Of a stretch of DNA of 64,000 nucleotides, positions 16,171 to 25,310 are shown one piece after another. Where the stretch lies: the NCBI RefSeq assembly GCF_029433255.1, contig NZ_JAQTHU010000001.1:372001-436000 (forward strand). Direction: 5' to 3'. The first letter of the stretch is position 1, and every line of letters begins with the position of its first letter. The position numbers and the translations under genes were made by a program. Source of the stretch: Lactobacillus sp. ESL0791. Lineage in GTDB: Bacteria > Bacillota > Bacilli > Lactobacillales > Lactobacillaceae. The notes under the pieces were generated by a model that saw only the letters and a list, made by a program, of their open reading frames with translations, did no database searches and was not told where the DNA came from.

Positions 16171-17292
16171 ATGAAGATTAAGGCAGCAGTCTTAAATAAG
16201 CCAAATCAGGACCTAGAGTTAGAGAATATTGTGTTGGATGAACCAAAAAGCAATGAAGTTTTAATTAAAACTGTCGCATCCGGAATATGTCACAGCGATA
16301 TTGAATTTCAACATGGCGGTTTTCCTGTAAAAACACCGCTTTTGTTAGGTCATGAAGGCGCCGGAATTGTTGAAAAAGTCGGCTCCAATGTCACGGCCTT
16401 TAAAAAGGGCGATCACGTTGCCGTGGGTTTTGCGTCCGATGGCACCTGCAAGTTCTGCCGCGCTGGCCTACCAGGCTCATGTGTTAACTTTAACCAGTTG
16501 AACACAAGCGGTGGACCGATGGGTGATGGAACTTACCGCCTGCATAAAGCTGACGGCACAAACATTGGTGTCTTCTTTGGTCAGTCATCATTTGGCGATC
16601 ACATTGTTGCTGATCAAAATAACTTGGTGAAAGTGCCGGATGATCTGGATTTGCGATTAGCTGGGCCTTTGGGATGTGGTTACATGACCGGTGCCGGCAC
16701 GGTTTTGAATTCCTTAAAGCCTGAAATTAATTCCAACTTAGTGGTTTTGGGCACAGGCTCTGTTGGCTTGGCCGCAATTATGGCTGCCGCAGTGTCCAAC
16801 TGCAAGCACGTCATCGCCGTTGATAAAAATGATGAGCGCTTGAAGGCTGCCAAGCTGTTTGGCGCAACCGATACTATTAACAACACTAAGGAAGATATCG
16901 TTAAGAAAATTAACGAAATAGTTGGTTCTGCCGGCCTGAATTATGCAGTTGACACAACGGGCGAACCGGATGTCATTAAGGCAGGTATTTCAGCATTGAC
17001 AATTAAGGGTCAGTTTGCAGTCGTTGCCATGGGGACAAAATCCTTGAAAGAGATCAGCCCAATGATTGATATTTTAACTTTTTCCCGCACGATTAAGGGA
17101 GTAATTGAGGGTGATGCTGTGCCGCAGCAATTTATTCCTGAATTAATTGATTTTTACCGTGCTGGCAAATTCCCAATTGATAAAATTACTAAGTTTTACA
17201 AACCTGAACAAATTAATCAGGCAATTGAAGATTCGCTATCTGGGACAACAATTAAGCCGGTAATTGTTTTTGACGATCAATATCAAGCATAA
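16171..17292 (+). CDS. Zinc-dependent (aryl-)alcohol dehydrogenase
   Basis: The 373-residue medium-chain dehydrogenase has the catalytic zinc region ASGICHSD (about 36-43) and GHEGAGIVEKVG (about 61-72). The structural-zinc loop is GTCKFCRAGLPGSC, and the NAD-binding motif is VLGTGSVGLAA (about 191-201). The loop has three Cys; the usual first Cys is replaced by Asp, so the structural zinc may be bound differently or lost. Overall it resembles class III/aryl-alcohol dehydrogenases, which interconvert alcohols and aldehydes with NAD(H). It starts an operon: the next gene begins 11 bases later and a third follows. In that company it could feed NADH or an unsaturated product to the flavin reductases, which is inference. 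AAGGAGA precedes the ATG. Confidence 0.88.
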   Translation: MKIKAAVLNKPNQDLELENIVLDEPKSNEVLIKTVASGICHSDIEFQHGGFPVKTPLLLGHEGAGIVEKVGSNVTAFKKGDHVAVGFASDGTCKFCRAGLPGSCVNFNQLNTSGGPMGDGTYRLHKADGTNIGVFFGQSSFGDHIVADQNNLVKVPDDLDLRLAGPLGCGYMTGAGTVLNSLKPEINSNLVVLGTGSVGLAAIMAAAVSNCKHVIAVDKNDERLKAAKLFGATDTINNTKEDIVKKINEIVGSAGLNYAVDTTGEPDVIKAGISALTIKGQFAVVAMGTKSLKEISPMIDILTFSRTIKGVIEGDAVPQQFIPELIDFYRAGKFPIDKITKFYKPEQINQAIEDSLSGTTIKPVIVFDDQYQA

Positions 17293-17303
17293 GGAGGACA
17301 ATA

Positions 17304-18947
17304 ATGGTTAAAAACGGAACTTATCAAGCTGCAGCACAGGGTCATAATGATGAAATAACTGTCGCAGTCACGGTTGACGACAACAAAATTGCGAAGGTTG
17401 AAGTTACTAAACATGCTGAAACCCCGCTTATCTCGGCTAAGGCGTTGGCAGAAATTCCGGCTAAAATCGTTGCCGATCAAAGTACGGCAGTGGATGCAAT
17501 TTCCGGGGCAACTTTTACCTCCAACGGAATTTTACATGCGGCAAGAAAGGCCTTAACCAAGGCTGGAGCCGGTACTGATGAATTTAATGAAAAAGAAAAA
17601 ATCACTAAGCACCAGCACCAAGTGAAAACCGATGTTGTTGTTTTTGGGACAGGACTTGCAGGATTGGATGCCGCAATAACTGCTAAAGAAAACGGCGCTG
17701 ACGTCGTGCTGCTTGAAAAGGCAGGTCGTTTTGGCGGCAACTCCGTTGTTTCCGGTGGCTTCATGTATGCAACAGGCAGTGAATTCAATAAAGACAAGGA
17801 TAATGATCCGGCTGATTTGACTAAGTTTTATGAGAATTTTGCCAAAAGTGAGGGCGGCAGCGTTGACCACGAACTAGTCAAGACGATTGCGGAAAATTCT
17901 GCAAGTGCGGTCAATTACTATGCTGACAAGTACGGAGTTAAATTTACGGCGATGCCGTTGGGACTTTCACCGCACCCGCGGACCCATATTGATTTTCAAA
18001 AGGGGCCGGTTGCCATCTTGGAGCCAGTTTTTAACCGGGTTAAGGAATTAAAGATTCCGATCTTTTACAACCAAACGCACGAAGAAATTAAAACCGAAAA
18101 TGGCAACATCGTTGGTGTTACCACTAAAGGTAAATATGATGATTATGAAATTAGCTGCAAAGCCATTGTGCTAGCAGTTGGCGGTTTTGATGGTTCGGCC
18201 AAAACGCGTGATAAATATGCTCCAAGTGCTAAGGGTGCCCGCTCAATGTCTAGTCCATACAATAATGGTGATTATGTTGATCTGACTAAGAAGTTTAATG
18301 CTGGACTTGAATTCAAAGATGGCGTAATGGGTATCATGACTGCTAACTATCTTGATGTCACTGTTGGTGCCAACACGTTGATTTTACTGAATACGCCGAT
18401 TGCCGTAAATAATCTAGGAAAGAGGTTTACTAAGGAAGGTCAGCATTATTCAATAATGTACAATGATGCAAAGAACTCAGGCGGTGCCCGCTTCTTCTGG
18501 ATTTTTGATAAAAATCAGCCGCAATATAAAACTGCTAGCCACACTGATGGCAGCATTAAATGTGATTCACTCAGTGATGTTGCGAAACTAATTGGAGCTG
18601 ATGAGCAAACTTTGTTAGCAACAATTGAACGCTACAATTCTTTTGCAGGTAAAAAAGATCCTGATTTTGGCAGAGATGACATTATTGCCGTTTCTCCGGA
18701 AGGCCCATATTATGTAATTGAAGGGTATCCAACAACCGTTGCTGGTTTTGGCGGCTTGACGATTAATCCAGAAGCACAAGTTTTGAACACAGATGGGCAG
18801 CCGATTGCTGGCTTGTATGCTGCTGGCGAAGATGCAACCGGGCAGATTTTTGTTCACACTTACCCATCAACGGGGACAATGCTGACGACTTGTACCGTCT
18901 TTGGCCGAATTGCGGGCAAAAATGCCGCTGAATTTTCCAAAAAATAG
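17304..18947 (+). CDS. Flavoprotein reductase, N-terminal FMN-bind plus FAD_binding_2
   Basis: This 547-residue enzyme has the reverse domain order of its neighbours. An FMN-bind domain covers about 1-90, with flavinylation motif DAISGAT near residues 70-76. An FAD_binding_2 domain then starts with VVFGTGLAGLDAAI and ends with GLYAAGEDATGQIF near the C-terminus. It has no signal peptide, so it is cytoplasmic. It belongs to the fumarate/urocanate/hydroxycinnamate reductase superfamily, and L. plantarum HcrB is a comparable lactobacillus enzyme. It lies 11 bases after the alcohol dehydrogenase, with AAGGAGG in the gap, and 31 bases before the next flavoprotein gene, so the three are one operon. 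Covalent FMN requires an ApbE that is not in the window. The substrate is unknown; a C=C-bearing organic acid is the family expectation. Confidence 0.87.
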   Translation: MVKNGTYQAAAQGHNDEITVAVTVDDNKIAKVEVTKHAETPLISAKALAEIPAKIVADQSTAVDAISGATFTSNGILHAARKALTKAGAGTDEFNEKEKITKHQHQVKTDVVVFGTGLAGLDAAITAKENGADVVLLEKAGRFGGNSVVSGGFMYATGSEFNKDKDNDPADLTKFYENFAKSEGGSVDHELVKTIAENSASAVNYYADKYGVKFTAMPLGLSPHPRTHIDFQKGPVAILEPVFNRVKELKIPIFYNQTHEEIKTENGNIVGVTTKGKYDDYEISCKAIVLAVGGFDGSAKTRDKYAPSAKGARSMSSPYNNGDYVDLTKKFNAGLEFKDGVMGIMTANYLDVTVGANTLILLNTPIAVNNLGKRFTKEGQHYSIMYNDAKNSGGARFFWIFDKNQPQYKTASHTDGSIKCDSLSDVAKLIGADEQTLLATIERYNSFAGKKDPDFGRDDIIAVSPEGPYYVIEGYPTTVAGFGGLTINPEAQVLNTDGQPIAGLYAAGEDATGQIFVHTYPSTGTMLTTCTVFGRIAGKNAAEFSKK

Positions 18948-18978
18948 TTTTAATTGATGGCAAAATGGAGATAAATTA

Positions 18979-20778
18979 ATGATTGTAAATTCAAAAATTG
19001 AATATGATGCAAGTTATGACGTGATCGTTCTTGGCTTTGGCGGGGCCGGCGCTACCGCTGCGCGTTTTGCGGCTGATAATGGCGCCAAGGTTTTGATGGT
19101 TGATTCCGCACCGGAAGGCCACGAGGGCGGCAACACCAGGTATGCTGGTCAACTTCTTGGTTACAGTTCTAGTGAAGAAGACTACAAAAAGTATTATGAG
19201 TATCTGGCACAGCATTTTACGATTGATCCCGAAATTGAGCAAGTGGTTGTTCACGGAATAACGCACATGAAGGACTACTTCAAGAAATATTTGGGTGCGC
19301 CAGTTACTCACAGTTACAAAACGGAAGTTTTGGGCTTGCCGCCAGATGGCAATATGGCAGATCACCCCAATGCTCCAGGCTCAGGCAGCTATGACATGAT
19401 TACACTTGCGCCGGGAATCTTTAACGCTTCGCTGTGGAATGTGCTGCGGCAGAATGTTTTAGACCGTGCGGACAAGATTGATGTCTGGTATTCAGCACCG
19501 GTTGAACACATTTTGCAGACTGCAGACGGCATGGTTGTTGGCGCGCAAATCAAAAAAGATGGCGTTTTGGTCAATATTCATGCTAAAAATGGTATCGTCT
19601 TGGCTACCGGCGGGATTGAAAACAATCCGCAAATGGTTCAAGACTACATTGGCTCATATAAATTGGTGCCACTAGGTGGTTTGTATAATAAGGGTAAAGG
19701 AATTGACTTAGCACACGAAGTTGGTGCCGATATGTGGCACATGTCGATGTATGCCGCTGGCGGGATGCAGCAGGCCTTCGCCTTCTGGGAGCCTGATATG
19801 GAACGCGCACCATTTTACATGGGCAACCCAACTTTCTATACTGGCAGTATTTTTACGGTTGGCGATGACGGCACACGTTACTTTAAGGAAGACCAGCTGG
19901 CACGCGAAGGCTATGTGGAAAATCATGGTTCTTGGTATAAGCCGCTTAATCCGATTAAGCCGTACTTTGTTTTTGATCAAACAAAATATGATGAAATTAG
20001 TAAAATCACAACTTTCCCTGATAATAAGGCGCTAAACCATGTTATTAAGGCTGATTCAATTCCAGAATTAGCAGAAAAGATGTCTGTCCCTGCCGAAAAA
20101 TTACAGTCGACGATTGATGAATTTAACTTCTTCGCTAAGAATAAGCATGACTATGCCTTCCACCGCGCACCGGAAACTTTGCGGGAGTTTGCGGAAGCTG
20201 GTCCTTACTATGCAGCTCTGTTGGTGCAGACGATCGGCTGGTCGGAAGCAGGCCCAAGAAGAAATGCACATGCAGAAATTCTCACGCCTGATAAGAAACC
20301 AATTCCACATTTGTATGGTGCTGGTGAGTTGGGCAGCAACATGTCAAACCTGTATCAAGGGGGCTCTGACTTGGCTGACTGCTTGATTTTCGGTAAAATC
20401 GCTGGTGAAAATGCGGCCAAAGTTAAAAATGATGCGGTTGGGCAAACGGCAACTTCTGCTAAGACCAAAGTTTCATTAGCCTCTGATATTAAGACAGAAG
20501 ATTTTGCAACTGGTGAAAACCAGTATATTGGCAAATCAAGCACCGGTATGGGTGATGAAATCGTTGTGCGAATAACCGTTGATGACCAGAAGAGTTTAAC
20601 GAAGGTTGAAGTTTTGAAACAGACCGAATCTGATGATTATGGTTTGAAGGCAATTAAGGAATTGCCCGACGAAATGGTTGCGCAGAATACATATGACGTT
20701 GATGCCATTTCAGGTGCTTCCAACACAAGCCGCGGCTTGAAAGATGCGGTTAAAAATGCACTGGATAAGATAAAGTAA
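18979..20778 (+). CDS. Flavoprotein reductase, FAD plus C-terminal FMN-bind (paralogue 2)
   Basis: The 599-residue enzyme starts with VIVLGFGGAGATAARFAA, has a fumarate-reductase-like FAD/substrate domain, and ends with an FMN-bind domain containing DAISGAS. Its first 55 residues nearly match those of the protein at 22424, and its last 100 match both other paralogues closely. Between about 56 and 170 and again around 290-400 the three differ widely, including insertions such as MADHPNAPGSGSYD. This suggests duplication followed by divergence of the substrate pocket. It is the third gene of the operon that starts at 16171, and the terminator at 20798 closes it. A distinct unsaturated substrate per paralogue is a reasonable inference. 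Confidence 0.87.
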   Translation: MIVNSKIEYDASYDVIVLGFGGAGATAARFAADNGAKVLMVDSAPEGHEGGNTRYAGQLLGYSSSEEDYKKYYEYLAQHFTIDPEIEQVVVHGITHMKDYFKKYLGAPVTHSYKTEVLGLPPDGNMADHPNAPGSGSYDMITLAPGIFNASLWNVLRQNVLDRADKIDVWYSAPVEHILQTADGMVVGAQIKKDGVLVNIHAKNGIVLATGGIENNPQMVQDYIGSYKLVPLGGLYNKGKGIDLAHEVGADMWHMSMYAAGGMQQAFAFWEPDMERAPFYMGNPTFYTGSIFTVGDDGTRYFKEDQLAREGYVENHGSWYKPLNPIKPYFVFDQTKYDEISKITTFPDNKALNHVIKADSIPELAEKMSVPAEKLQSTIDEFNFFAKNKHDYAFHRAPETLREFAEAGPYYAALLVQTIGWSEAGPRRNAHAEILTPDKKPIPHLYGAGELGSNMSNLYQGGSDLADCLIFGKIAGENAAKVKNDAVGQTATSAKTKVSLASDIKTEDFATGENQYIGKSSTGMGDEIVVRITVDDQKSLTKVEVLKQTESDDYGLKAIKELPDEMVAQNTYDVDAISGASNTSRGLKDAVKNALDKIK

Positions 20779-20797
20779 AAAATTTTCATTACGAAAG

Positions 20798-20830
20798 GAA
20801 CGCTAAAACGAGTTTTTAGCGTTCTTTTTT
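20798..20830 (+). terminator. Terminator of the ADH/flavoprotein operon
   Basis: GAACGCTAAAA and TTTTTAGCGTTC form a long stem around a 3-4 base loop, followed by a T-run. Confidence 0.92.
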
Positions 20831-20972
20831 CTTCTATTTTTCTTTGTTTTGTGAATTTTATCTCTTTTTAAATAATTAATTAAGATCTTAGACACATACT
20901 GCAATTTTATGAATGTTTGTAATAGTATGAACGTATATATTTATTTGGATGATAGAAATGAGGTTTTGTAAA

Positions 20973-22199
20973 ATGACTAATAAATATCAAAAGTTACTGA
21001 CACCCTTAACTTTCCAGAGAAGCGGGGTAACGATTCCTGCTAGAACAGCCTTGTCGCCGATGCTGTCGCTTTATGGAGAAAAAGATGGGACCGTTGGTCA
21101 AACAGCATTAAATTATTTTGGAACTAGGTCAAAAGCACAAGGCTTATTGATAACGGGTGCTTCTTATGTTTCGGAATATGGTTTTTATGATAACGAATTG
21201 GGCCTGAACGATGATAAATTTCTTCCAGGGCTGACTAAATTAGCGCAAATAATGAAAAAAGACGGCAATAAAGCGATTGTTCAACTTCATCATGCTGGTA
21301 AGCAAGCCTCAGGTACTGCGGCTAAATACGGCTTTGTTCAAGTACCAAGCAAATTACCGACGACAGACTCTGATGGGGTTCCTACAAAGGAAATGAGCGA
21401 AGAAGATATTGAAAATGTTATCAATGACTTTGCATCTGCGACCAAGCGGGTTATTAAAGCTGGCTTTGATGGTGTTGAGATTCATGGTGCTAATTGGTAT
21501 TTGTTACATGAATTTTTCTCACCGCTTTATAATCAGCGGACTGATAATTGGGGTGGCAGTCTTGAGAAGCGGATGCGCTTTCCATTAGCTGTTGTCAAAG
21601 CCGTCAAAAAAGCTGCTGAAATTAAGCCTGATTTTATTATTGGCTTTAGAATGACTCCCGAAGAAAATATGCCGAGTCGGATGACTGCAAATTTGGCCAC
21701 GACTAAGGGCTATTCTGTGGAAGATGGTTTGAAATTGGCAAATAAGCTTGCTGATTTGGGGATCGACTACATCCATTATTCACTTTTTAGTAAGTATGAT
21801 GTTGGTCCTGAAGGCAGCTCGCAAAGCTATGGTCAAATGCTTAAAGAGGCTGTTGGCGATCGTGTGACAACTATTATTTCTTCAGGCGTTCATACTGCTG
21901 ATGATGCATTAGATGCTTTAAATCACGGCGACATTATTGCAATCGGGCGGGAATCACTGGTTGAACCTGAATTTACTGAAAAAATTAAAACGGGCAATGT
22001 CGAGCAAATTCGAACAGAAATTACACGCGAATCAGCACAGAGTCTGGCTTTCCCTGATGCGTTGGTAGACCTGCTTTTAATGAAAGATACACCGTTTTTA
22101 GTTGAGGGACGTGAAAACTTAACGGTGTTAAAGGATAATAAAACAGAAGAAAAACCTGTTGAGCCTGCTACTGATACAACTAGTGGTGCTTCCAATTAA
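20973..22199 (+). CDS. Old Yellow Enzyme-type NADH:flavin oxidoreductase
   Basis: I place the start at the ATG at 20973 (408 residues) because GAGGT lies 8 bases before it; an in-frame ATG at 20949 has no binding site. The protein is a TIM-barrel OYE: ALSPMLSLYG near the start, QLHHAGKQA (about 103-111), the substrate-binding pair in EIHGANWYLLHEFFSPLYN (about 175-193), and DNWGGSLEKR. OYE enzymes bind FMN and reduce activated C=C bonds or pass hydride from NAD(P)H. In Klebsiella-type cytoplasmic fumarate reductases an OYE-like domain is fused to FAD and FMN-bind domains. Here it is a separate gene among enzymes holding exactly those other two domains, so it could be their NADH-oxidising partner. 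It has its own terminator and about 190 bases of upstream space. Confidence 0.88.
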   Translation: MTNKYQKLLTPLTFQRSGVTIPARTALSPMLSLYGEKDGTVGQTALNYFGTRSKAQGLLITGASYVSEYGFYDNELGLNDDKFLPGLTKLAQIMKKDGNKAIVQLHHAGKQASGTAAKYGFVQVPSKLPTTDSDGVPTKEMSEEDIENVINDFASATKRVIKAGFDGVEIHGANWYLLHEFFSPLYNQRTDNWGGSLEKRMRFPLAVVKAVKKAAEIKPDFIIGFRMTPEENMPSRMTANLATTKGYSVEDGLKLANKLADLGIDYIHYSLFSKYDVGPEGSSQSYGQMLKEAVGDRVTTIISSGVHTADDALDALNHGDIIAIGRESLVEPEFTEKIKTGNVEQIRTEITRESAQSLAFPDALVDLLLMKDTPFLVEGRENLTVLKDNKTEEKPVEPATDTTSGASN

Positions 22200-22235
22200 A
22201 ACGAATTTACTATTTGAGTTTATATAATTGTGTAA

Positions 22236-22269
22236 AATTCCTAATCTTGAAAAATTAGGGATTTTCTTT
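22236..22269 (+). terminator. Terminator of the OYE gene
   Basis: AATTCCTAAT and ATTAGGGATT pair around CTTGAAAA and are followed by TTCTTTT. Confidence 0.82.
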
Positions 22270-22286
22270 TGCAGTAAATTGCTAAT

Positions 22287-22358
22287 TTTTGCACAAATGA
22301 TAAATTTTTGTTAAGTGAAAGAAAGCGTTTAATATATTGAAGACTAAGATTATATAAT
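22287..22358 (+). promoter_or_regulatory. Promoter block shared with 16028-16100, with cre-like site
   Basis: This is the second copy of the conserved upstream block. It includes a cre-like AGAAAGCGTTTAAT (22320-22333, 12 of 14 consensus positions) and a TATAAT at 22353-22358. The block starts 18 bases after the previous terminator and ends 65 bases before the gene at 22424. Confidence 0.6.
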
Positions 22359-22423
22359 ATGATCAGTAATCAGAATATAAGTAATCGTGATTAAGTCACT
22401 GATTGTGAAAGATGAGGTAAGTG

Positions 22424-24226
22424 ATGATTGTAAATTCGAAAATTGACTATGATGCAAGTTATGACGTTGTTGTGCTTGGTTTTGGCGGTGCCGGCGCAAC
22501 TGCCGCGCGTTTTGCTGCTGATAATGGTGCCAAGGTTTTAATGGTTGATTCCGCACCGGAAGGTCATGAGGGTGGAAATACCAGGTATTCAGCCCAATTA
22601 ATCGGTAGCGGCGATGATTTTGCCGAGATGAAAAAATATTATCAAAAATTGACGGCACCGATGACACTTGATGAAGAGATGGTTGATACTTTTGTTAATG
22701 GGATGGTTAACATGCGTGATTATGTGCAAAAGTATCTTGGCGTAAAGCCGTGTAGCCTGCGGGAATATTTACCACAAATGCAGAGTGGATATTGGGAATA
22801 TCCAGAATATGATGGTGTTAAGTCTTATGATTTTACCACTGTTCATAAGGGACTATTTGATGCTGCCTTGTGGCAAAACCTCAAACAGCAGGTGGTTGAT
22901 CGACAGGATAAAATTGCGGTTTTATATAATACACCTGCTAAGGAATTGATTCAGGATGTTACTTCTAAGGCAATTGTCGGTGTTGTCATTGAGCGTGACC
23001 ATGAACTGCTCAAGATTGAAGCTAGGAATGGTGTGGTGCTTGCTACTGGTGGTTTTGAAAATAATCAACAGATGATTGAAGACTATTTAGGAGCTAAGAA
23101 ACTTGCGCCAGTAGGCACTATGTATAATAAGGGTGCTGGAGTCAAGATGGCTCAAGAAGTTGGCGCCGATATGTGGCACATGCATAATTTTGAATCTGTT
23201 GGTTTGTTTCATGGAATGGCTTTTGCTGTTGAAGATGGTAAACGCGGTCGACTACTAGTTGGACCGCAAAATGTTGTTGCTTCAAATGGCAGCTCGTTTG
23301 TGATTGGTGATGATGGAACCAGGTACTTTAATGAGGCTGAGGAAAATCGTCACGGTCATATTAAGAACCACGGTCAGTGGAAGGTGCCGATGAACCAGGA
23401 ACATCCGTATCTGATTTTTGATGAGGTAAAGAAAAAGGAACTTGATAGCGATGAGCTCATCGGTCAATATGCTCCTTATACAGAAAATATTATTAAAGCT
23501 GATTCCGTTGAAGAATTGGCTGGTAAGATTAAGGTTGATCCGGCCGTTTTACGGGAAACCTTCGATACCTTTAATCAGGCAGCCGCTGCCAAGAATGATG
23601 CTGAATTTCATCGTGATCCAACAACGCTCAGAGCGTTTGTTGCTGGCCCAATTTATGCAGTAAAAATGGAGCAAGGAATGCTTAATACTCAAGGTGGTCC
23701 GAGAAGAAATGCGCAAGCTGAAGTTTTGGATGTTAAAGGGCAAGCAATTCCGCACCTGTATTCTGCTGGTGAACTTGGTGGCATTTGCGCTAACCAGTAC
23801 CAAGGCGGTGGCAACTTGGCCGAGTGCTTGATCTTCGGTAAAATTGCTGGTGAAAATGCAGCTAAAGTTAAGAATGATCAGGTTACAGTTGATGCAGAGA
23901 CAGCGGTTAAACCACAAGTTTCCTTAGCTTCAGATATCAAAAAAGACAATTTTGCAACTGGTAAGAATCAGTATATTGGTAAGTCAAATACTGGGATGGG
24001 CGACGAGATTGTTGTCCGAGTAACTGTTGACGATCAGAAAAATTTGCAAAACGTCGAGGTTTTGAAACAAGCCGAATCCGATGATTACGGTTTGAAAGCC
24101 ATTAAGGAATTACCTGATGAAATGGTTGCCAAGAATACGTACGATGTTGACGCGGTTTCGGGTGCGTCCAGCACAACGCGTGGGTTGAAAGATGCAGTTA
24201 AAGATGCACTAGATAAGATAAAATAA
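22424..24226 (+). CDS. Flavoprotein reductase, FAD plus C-terminal FMN-bind (paralogue 3)
   Basis: The 600-residue enzyme starts at the ATG at 22424, preceded by GAGG and matching the start of the paralogue at 18979; a GTG one codon earlier is less likely. It has FAD motif VVVLGFGGAGATAARFAA, a fumarate-reductase-type central domain and a C-terminal FMN-bind domain with DAVSGAS. Nearly all differences from the 18979 protein lie in the middle, where substrates bind. It is monocistronic but shares its promoter block with the operon at 16171, so the two are likely induced together. No secretion signal is present. A role as terminal reductase for an organic acid is inferred from family. Confidence 0.87.
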   Translation: MIVNSKIDYDASYDVVVLGFGGAGATAARFAADNGAKVLMVDSAPEGHEGGNTRYSAQLIGSGDDFAEMKKYYQKLTAPMTLDEEMVDTFVNGMVNMRDYVQKYLGVKPCSLREYLPQMQSGYWEYPEYDGVKSYDFTTVHKGLFDAALWQNLKQQVVDRQDKIAVLYNTPAKELIQDVTSKAIVGVVIERDHELLKIEARNGVVLATGGFENNQQMIEDYLGAKKLAPVGTMYNKGAGVKMAQEVGADMWHMHNFESVGLFHGMAFAVEDGKRGRLLVGPQNVVASNGSSFVIGDDGTRYFNEAEENRHGHIKNHGQWKVPMNQEHPYLIFDEVKKKELDSDELIGQYAPYTENIIKADSVEELAGKIKVDPAVLRETFDTFNQAAAAKNDAEFHRDPTTLRAFVAGPIYAVKMEQGMLNTQGGPRRNAQAEVLDVKGQAIPHLYSAGELGGICANQYQGGGNLAECLIFGKIAGENAAKVKNDQVTVDAETAVKPQVSLASDIKKDNFATGKNQYIGKSNTGMGDEIVVRVTVDDQKNLQNVEVLKQAESDDYGLKAIKELPDEMVAKNTYDVDAVSGASSTTRGLKDAVKDALDKIK

Positions 24227-24254
24227 GTAATAGTTTAGAATAAGATAGCATGCT

Positions 24255-24292
24255 AAAAAGCCCGCAGCAGATGATTGCTGAGGGCCTTTAGT
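24255..24292. terminator. Terminator hairpin between convergent genes (copy 1)
   Basis: GCCCGCAGCA-gatgat-TGCTGAGGGC has a five-T run on the minus strand (serving the LysR gene) and a weak CTTTA on the plus strand. Most of it reappears at 27160. Confidence 0.8.
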
Positions 24293-24304
24293 GTAGAAGA
24301 AAGG

Positions 24305-25192
24305 TTAAATAAAGTACTTCATGACGAAGGGAATAAATTCTTTGATAGTGGGGTTAATACTATTTTTTAAAAACGACAGGCCATAAACATAAGGATATTC
24401 ATTTGGATATTCTAATGGGATGACTTTAAAATCAGGTGAATCTTTAACGCTGGCTAAATCCACCATCATAGCAATGCCGAGGTTGCCTTTGACAAAGGTG
24501 TGGCACAGCAATACCGAATCAGAATATAGGTAATGAGCGTTGGGACATTCTTCCTTAATCAGCTGTTGGAGCTTGAATTGTCGCGGCGGGCAGATATTGG
24601 CATTAAAGAAAATCATTGTCTCATTTTCTAAGTCGGAAATCTTTAGGGATTTGCGGTCAGCAAGTCGATTATCATTAGGCACAATACAGGCAAATTGCCC
24701 TTTAATCAGCGGAATGAAGTTAATATTTTGTGAATTGATAATATCCTGCATTGAGAAAATAATATCGCATTGCTGGCTTAATAAATGTTGTTTTAAAACA
24801 TTGTGATCAAAATTTTCCAAATATAGGCGGGAAGTGGGGTGCAGCCTATTAAATTGGTTAATTAATTCGGGAAATTTTTTGATTTCGTAGTAGGTACTGG
24901 TGTAGCCGATTGCTAAGGCTGAAAATTCTTTTTCTTCCGCTGTTCGCGCACTTTCAATTGTTGAATCTAATTTGACGAGAATTGACTGGACGTTGTCATG
25001 TAAAATTTTACCGCCATCCGTCAGCTCTACAGTGCGCTTGCTGCGGTTAAATAATTTAAAGCCTAGATCTTGTTCTAATTTATTGATGGCGTGAGTTACT
25101 GCCGGCTGGGTTAAATTAACATTTTTGGCAGTTTGTGAAAAATTCAACGTCTCTGCAAGATTAAGAAACAGTCTTAAGTATTCAGTATTCAT
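24305..25192 (-). CDS. LysR-family transcriptional regulator
   Basis: The 295-residue regulator has an N-terminal winged helix-turn-helix (ETLNFSQTAKNVNLTQPAVTHAINKLEQ, read about 14-41) and a C-terminal periplasmic-binding-like effector domain (about 90-290). It is transcribed divergently from the flavoprotein gene at 25311, the classic LysR arrangement. A 12-bp perfect inverted repeat sits in the shared gap. It probably activates the neighbour in response to the reductase's substrate. In L. plantarum a LysR regulator is linked to hydroxycinnamate reductase genes, which is a useful comparison but not evidence for the same ligand. Confidence 0.9.
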   Translation of the reverse strand: MNTEYLRLFLNLAETLNFSQTAKNVNLTQPAVTHAINKLEQDLGFKLFNRSKRTVELTDGGKILHDNVQSILVKLDSTIESARTAEEKEFSALAIGYTSTYYEIKKFPELINQFNRLHPTSRLYLENFDHNVLKQHLLSQQCDIIFSMQDIINSQNINFIPLIKGQFACIVPNDNRLADRKSLKISDLENETMIFFNANICPPRQFKLQQLIKEECPNAHYLYSDSVLLCHTFVKGNLGIAMMVDLASVKDSPDFKVIPLEYPNEYPYVYGLSFLKNSINPTIKEFIPFVMKYFI

Positions 25193-25203
25193 AGCTTTTC
25201 TCC

Positions 25204-25232
25204 ATTATTAATAAAGCTTTTTTATTAATAAT
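25204..25232. promoter_or_regulatory. 12-bp inverted repeat in the LysR/flavoprotein gap
   Basis: ATTATTAATAAA and TTTATTAATAAT are perfect complements separated by 5 bases, directly upstream of the LysR start and about 80 bases before the divergent gene. Position and symmetry suit a LysR binding site. Candidate promoter hexamers for the flavoprotein gene (TTGCAA at 25254, TATAAT at 25280) are spaced 20 bases apart, as in activator-dependent promoters. Confidence 0.5.
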
Positions 25233-25310
25233 AATACAGTTTCATTTCACTGTTTGCAATTTACGTGATATTTTTAACATATAATAAAAATAGACAAGGA
25301 GAATATTATA

